A stretch of DNA of 64,000 nucleotides from an uncultured Lachnospiraceae bacterium (GTDB taxonomy: Bacteria > Bacillota > Clostridia > Lachnospirales > Lachnospiraceae). Numbering within the stretch: position 1 is the first letter of the stretch; each line of letters starts with the position of its first letter. Below are positions 61,463 to 64,000 of this stretch, one piece after another. The stretch lies in the NCBI GenBank assembly GCA_910578475.1, contig CAJTRK010000007.1, forward strand, positions 56,169-120,168, in the 5' to 3' direction. Position numbers and translations under genes: made by a program. The notes beneath the pieces were generated by a model. It was not told where the DNA came from, ran no database searches, and saw only the letters and a program-made list of their open reading frames with translations.

Positions 61463-62493
61463 TTTGTGTTGCATTTCATGTTGCATAATTCCGAAAAATG
61501 AGAGTTTGCTTTGTCTGACATTTCTTTTTTTCTGTCGTTCATTGCGTGTCTGTATACAGATTTTAAAACCTTGTCGGACCGCCATCCGCCATCGGCCATG
61601 ATATAAGCGTCCGGTATGCCAAGCGCATGTCGGATAGAGGCGGAGTAATGCCGCAAATCATGAAATCTGAAATGAATGATATTGTTTCGTTCCAGCACTC
61701 TCTGAAACATAATCGTTATTGAGTGGGGATTTAAGTTTGTTATATACCCCAATTCCCTTATCCTGTCCGTTACAAAGCCGGGCGCTTCTATGTATCGGTC
61801 AGAAGTTTCCGTCTTTGGGGCCTTTAAGTGCCATTTTTTATCTGTTCCAAGCACAAGAGAGTGGTGCACATGGATTGTATTTCCCCTGATATCATCCATA
61901 GAGAGCCCGCATATTTCCCCGCGCCGCATCATACAGAATGCGCCAAGCAGCACGGGAATTTCAAGTTCCGTATCTCTTACAGCATTTACCAGAGCCTGTA
62001 TTTCGCCATCAGAAGGAACATAAAGGTCCGGCTGTACTTTCTGTGGCATAGTAGTGTTTAATACCAGATTTGGGCCAATTACGGAAGAAATAAGACCATG
62101 ATAATTACGGACGGTCTTGGGGGATTTTGTTTTACTTAAATCACTTATCACCGCCTGAACATCATCCTGGGATATGCGGGATAGTTTCATGCTGCAAAAT
62201 GCAGAATATTTCTCGGAAAGCATTTTTTGTATATTCCGATATCCTCTGATTGTAGACGGGGAAAGGACAGCCTCTTTTGCAATAATATATTTCTCCAGTT
62301 CCTCCCTGAACAAATTTTCATTGGATTTGACTTTCTTCTTTTCATCCTTTTCCATAAGATATTGCGTGGCCTTGTGCTCCGCTTCTTTCTTTGTCGGGGC
62401 CGTAAAGGATTTGTATTTCCGTTTTCCGTCTTCCATGCAATCGTAGACGAGGCATCGCCACGAGCCGGATTTAAGTTTCTTTGCTGTTGCCAT
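61459..62493 (-). CDS. Tyrosine recombinase/integrase of an integrative element
   Basis: 344 aa from the ATG after AAGGAGG. N-terminal AP2-like arm-binding segment (KSGSWRCLVYDCMEDGKRKY), SAM-like core-binding domain (LFREELEKYIIAKEAVLSPS) and catalytic domain with R190 (MMRRGEIC), K near 225-228, H278-xx-R281 (HDLRHYSAS), W304 in the H/W position and nucleophile Y314 (KSVYRHAMN). It integrates and excises the element by site-specific recombination, here probably at the 3' end of the adjacent tRNA-Met. The gene points toward the tRNA, the usual phage or ICE arrangement. The right attachment site is outside the window. Confidence 0.93.
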   Translation of the reverse strand: MATAKKLKSGSWRCLVYDCMEDGKRKYKSFTAPTKKEAEHKATQYLMEKDEKKKVKSNENLFREELEKYIIAKEAVLSPSTIRGYRNIQKMLSEKYSAFCSMKLSRISQDDVQAVISDLSKTKSPKTVRNYHGLISSVIGPNLVLNTTMPQKVQPDLYVPSDGEIQALVNAVRDTELEIPVLLGAFCMMRRGEICGLSMDDIRGNTIHVHHSLVLGTDKKWHLKAPKTETSDRYIEAPGFVTDRIRELGYITNLNPHSITIMFQRVLERNNIIHFRFHDLRHYSASIRHALGIPDAYIMADGGWRSDKVLKSVYRHAMNDRKKEMSDKANSHFSELCNMKCNTK

Positions 62494-62625
62494 ACTGTAT
62501 CATCCTCCTTGAATGCAAATTGCCAATAATAGAAAAATGGTATAAAAATAGTAGTTTGCAAACTATTAATTTTGAGATAATCTGATTGTAATCAGCGTCC
62601 GAAGATGATATAATATAATTGCTGT

Positions 62626-62686
62626 GAATTACATCTTCGGGTGTATTTTGAATCGTCCCGGTGTTGGTTGCATCGGGACGGTTTTA
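62626..62686 (+). ncRNA. Candidate small RNA upstream of toxin locus 2
   Basis: TTGTAA (62586-62591), a 17-nt spacer and TATAAT (62609-62614; a second TATAAT overlaps it at 62614-62619) precede a short non-coding stretch. It ends in a perfect stem CGTCCCG / CGGGACG (62654-62660, 62674-62680) followed by GTTTT. A further dyad CCGAAGATG / CATCTTCGG (62599-62607, 62632-62640) overlaps the promoter and could be an operator. No peptide is encoded. Function unknown. Confidence 0.4.
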
Positions 62687-62729
62687 ATTTATAGTTGATA
62701 AAAGACTTCGCATTGTGTATAATATGCTT

Positions 62730-62842
62730 AACAAGGGAGCCGGAAGGTGAGTGCACTTCACCCGACCCGGCGCAATTTAATACTTAGCTATAAGAATAGC
62801 CGTTCCTAAACTTTAGACGAGAGCAGGACGGCTATTTCTTAC
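62730..62842 (+). ncRNA. Putative RNA antitoxin, type I toxin-antitoxin locus 2
   Basis: The promoter TTGATA (62695-62700), 17 nt, TATAAT (62718-62723) would start an RNA near 62730. It ends at a long hairpin 62792-62807 with 62825-62840 (AATAGCCGT / ACGGCTATT) running into CTTACTTTTC. It converges with the 27-aa toxin gene, whose stop codon lies inside the hairpin. GTGAGTGCAC...CACCC at 62748-62763 is repeated directly as GTGAGAGCACGTCCCCC at 62950-62966 in the toxin leader. This provides antisense pairing as in Fst/par systems. Confidence 0.65.
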
Positions 62843-62915
62843 TTTTCAAATTCGGAATCGCTACAATCAGCAAAGCTACGCTTGCAATTAAACTCAATTC
62901 TTCATATGTACTCAT
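62832..62915 (-). CDS. Small hydrophobic toxin peptide (Fst/holin-like), locus 2
   Basis: 27 aa: MSTYEELSL, then one transmembrane stretch (IASVALLIVAIPNL) and a basic KSKK tail. The ribosome site AGGGGTGAT is 5-6 nt before the ATG at 62915. It is shorter than the peptide of locus 1 but built the same way, with a convergent small RNA, shared hairpin and inverted promoter copies (TATAATATGCTTAAC at 62718-62732, its reverse complement at 62976-62990 with one change). It sits inside the integrative element, where such modules stabilise inheritance. Confidence 0.68.
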   Translation of the reverse strand: MSTYEELSLIASVALLIVAIPNLKSKK

Positions 62916-63047
62916 AATAATCACCCCTTCCGGAAGGTTCTCGGTTCGGGTGAGAGCACGTCCCCCGGATCCCCGGTTAAGCATATTATGTTTTTAAGAC
63001 TTCGAATGCGCAGGATGCGTTTTTTAGTGTTCTCTTTTCAGAAAAAT

Positions 63048-63263
63048 TCATATATCATGCGTTTCCCATTCTATTTCCTGCACATTTTCTTTTTCAAAAT
63101 CATGCTCAGCAATATGCTGCAAGGCATGATAATATGACTTGAGCCGGCTCTCCTGTGACAGCCTGGCATTGAGAAATACCGTATAGGAATCATCATTATT
63201 CTTGATTAAATGTTCCGGAATCTTTGTGTCCATGTCTAAAAGCTGTATATTAATATCTTCCAT
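63048..63263 (-). CDS. ImmA/IrrE-like small protein with degenerate metallopeptidase motif
   Basis: 71 aa from the ATG at 63263 (AAAGGGTGATT upstream). The sequence DSYTVFLNARLSQESRLKSY followed by YHALQHIAEHDFEKENVQEI resembles short ImmA/IrrE-type proteins of phages and ICEs, in which this helix reads HExxH. Here the motif is H-ALQ-H, lacking the catalytic Glu, so peptidase activity is doubtful. It stands next to a phage-type repressor gene, the usual partner whose cleavage triggers induction. Confidence 0.7.
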   Translation of the reverse strand: MEDINIQLLDMDTKIPEHLIKNNDDSYTVFLNARLSQESRLKSYYHALQHIAEHDFEKENVQEIEWETHDI

Positions 63264-63313
63264 AGCCAATCACCCTTTTACACTATATAAAAATCTGTGT
63301 CCCATAAATTGGA

Positions 63314-63681
63314 CTACAAATCAGTTCCTTTTTCCTGATTATATAGATTTTTCATAAAATCCATGTGTGCCTGAAAGCGTTCCGGCGGCATATTGCGCTT
63401 CATATCGAAAAGGGAGCGCATATCTTCGTCTTCGTACATTTCCTGGGCGAGTCTGGCGGTTTCATCGTTGGTATAATAGATGGAATTTCCTTTTCTTTCT
63501 TCCCCAGTTGTAAGCCATTCAATAGAAACATTTAAAACATCCGCTATTTTTTGAAGTTTATCATTTTTGGGATTGCTTCTTCCGGATTTCCAATCAGAAA
63601 AGGTAGATTTTCCAATATTCGTTATTGAAGCGACTTGGGAATCTTTTAACCCCTTAGAATCCCTTGCATTACAATATCTTT
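63314..63681 (-). pseudogene. XRE/CI-like repressor of the element, 5' end removed by IS21 insertion
   Basis: From about codon 8 onward the HTH is intact (CNARDSKGLKDSQVASITNI, GKSTFSDWKSGRSNPKNDKL, QKIADVLNVSIEWLTTGE). It is followed by a short helical C-terminus (ARLAQEMYEDEDMRSLFDMK). No start codon or ribosome site lies in frame before it. At 63682 the sequence changes to the terminal sequence of an IS21-type element. The frame stays open by chance into the IS, but those residues (FFFLSAINLHFFFGVF) are non-homologous. The repressor has lost its start and promoter, so element control is probably disturbed. Confidence 0.78.
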
Positions 63682-64000
63682 TGTTAGCGCCAATGATAAA
63701 ATGTAAGAAAACGCCGAAGAAAAAATGTAGATTTATGGCGGAGAGAAAGAAAAAAAGATAGACTTCTGATAGGACGAAAAATGTCCGGGAAAGGAGTCGG
63801 AAATGAGAGGAGAAAGCTGGATGGACATACGAAGTGACAGACAAAAAGGAATGAGCTATGTGGAGCTTGGGAAAAAATACCACATGGATCCCCGGACAGC
63901 AAAGAGGTATGCACAGTCACCACAAAAACCGGAATACACACTGACACAGCCAAAGCCAACAAAACTGGATGCCTACAAGCAACAGGTAGACCAATGGCTG
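63682..64000 (+). mobile_element. IS21-family insertion sequence, left end (partial)
   Basis: It begins TGTTAGCGCC at about 63682, with the TG terminus usual for IS21-type elements. Internal repeated binding-site-like motifs follow: AAAATGTAAGAAAACGCCG and AAAATGTAGATTTATGGCG, two similar copies spaced about 26 nt apart. An istA-type gene starts at 63803. The element continues past the right edge, so its other end and target duplication cannot be seen. Confidence 0.75.
63803..64000 (+). CDS. istA: IS21-family transposase IstA, N-terminal part
   Basis: 66 codons to the window end, from an ATG after AAAGGAG. The N-terminal HTH: WMDIRSDRQKGMSYVELGKK and YHMDPRTAKRYAQSP match IstA proteins, which bind the terminal repeats and carry the DDE catalytic domain further on, outside the window. 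It would be followed by istB, the ATPase helper. Confidence 0.85.
   Translation, partial: MRGESWMDIRSDRQKGMSYVELGKKYHMDPRTAKRYAQSPQKPEYTLTQPKPTKLDAYKQQVDQWL

Overview
The window looks like a chromosomal segment of a gut Lachnospiraceae-type Firmicute (Bacillota, Clostridia). Support for this is the AGGAGG/GGTGAT-type ribosome binding sites, a single-chain PurL/PurQ-type FGAM synthase, QueH, LacI/AraC-controlled glycan loci with MalEFG-type ABC importers, a GNB/LNB phosphorylase pathway and Gram-positive type I toxin modules. The taxonomic call is inference from gene content; no 16S rRNA is present.

Layout. (1) 1-1277: 3' end of a secreted GH53 endo-galactanase with Ig-like and CBM61-like modules. 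(2) 1383-6169: a four-gene accessory island with its own promoter: an XRE-HTH/dynamin-like GTPase, a helical protein, a membrane-associated protein with an HNH-type toxin-nuclease motif, and a SUKH-like putative immunity protein. It is bordered by a decayed AraC gene (6176-6720). This is the best candidate for an undescribed conflict or anti-phage system. (3) 6889-10975: AI-2E-family permease and a BlaI/BlaR1-like pair, whose M56 protease carries a duplicated novel extracytoplasmic domain. (4) 11040-23024: galactan utilisation: GH42 beta-galactosidase, LacI regulator, an unrecognised 619-aa deacetylase-like protein, a zinc ribbon, an intracellular GH53, a second LacI regulator and a MalEFG-like ABC importer. 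With the GH53 at the left edge it resembles the Bacillus gan system, split by regions 2-3. (5) 23160-29859: MBOAT O-acyltransferase, SGNH/DltD-like partner, GH13 lipoprotein, OFA-family MFS antiporter. (6) 29986-34020: accessory patch: tandem radical-SAM paralogues facing an HxlR regulator, a broken AraC gene, a cupin gene broken at a poly-C tract, and a type I toxin-antitoxin locus. (7) 34185-41576: large cNMP-domain-like protein, small hypothetical protein, TetR regulator, PurL. (8) 41578-49731: GNB/LNB (mucin and milk-glycan core) utilisation: AraC regulator, ABC importer, 54-aa membrane protein, GH112 phosphorylase, N-acetylhexosamine kinase. (9) 49904-61044: repeat-rich zinc-ribbon protein, carA, carB, a large secreted unknown, queH and argS. 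(10) 61204-64000: tRNA-Val, tRNA-Met and the left end of an integrative element at tRNA-Met: tyrosine integrase, a second type I toxin-antitoxin locus, a degenerate ImmA-like protein and a phage-type repressor cut by an IS21-family insertion that runs off the right edge.

The glycan genes form a coherent logic. Secreted GH53 cuts galactan, the ABC importer takes up oligosaccharides, and intracellular GH53 plus GH42 finish them under LacI control. The second ABC importer brings in galacto-N-biose or lacto-N-biose for phosphorolysis by GH112, and the released hexosamine is phosphorylated by the kinase.

All functional calls come from reading motifs and family resemblance; no database search was run.
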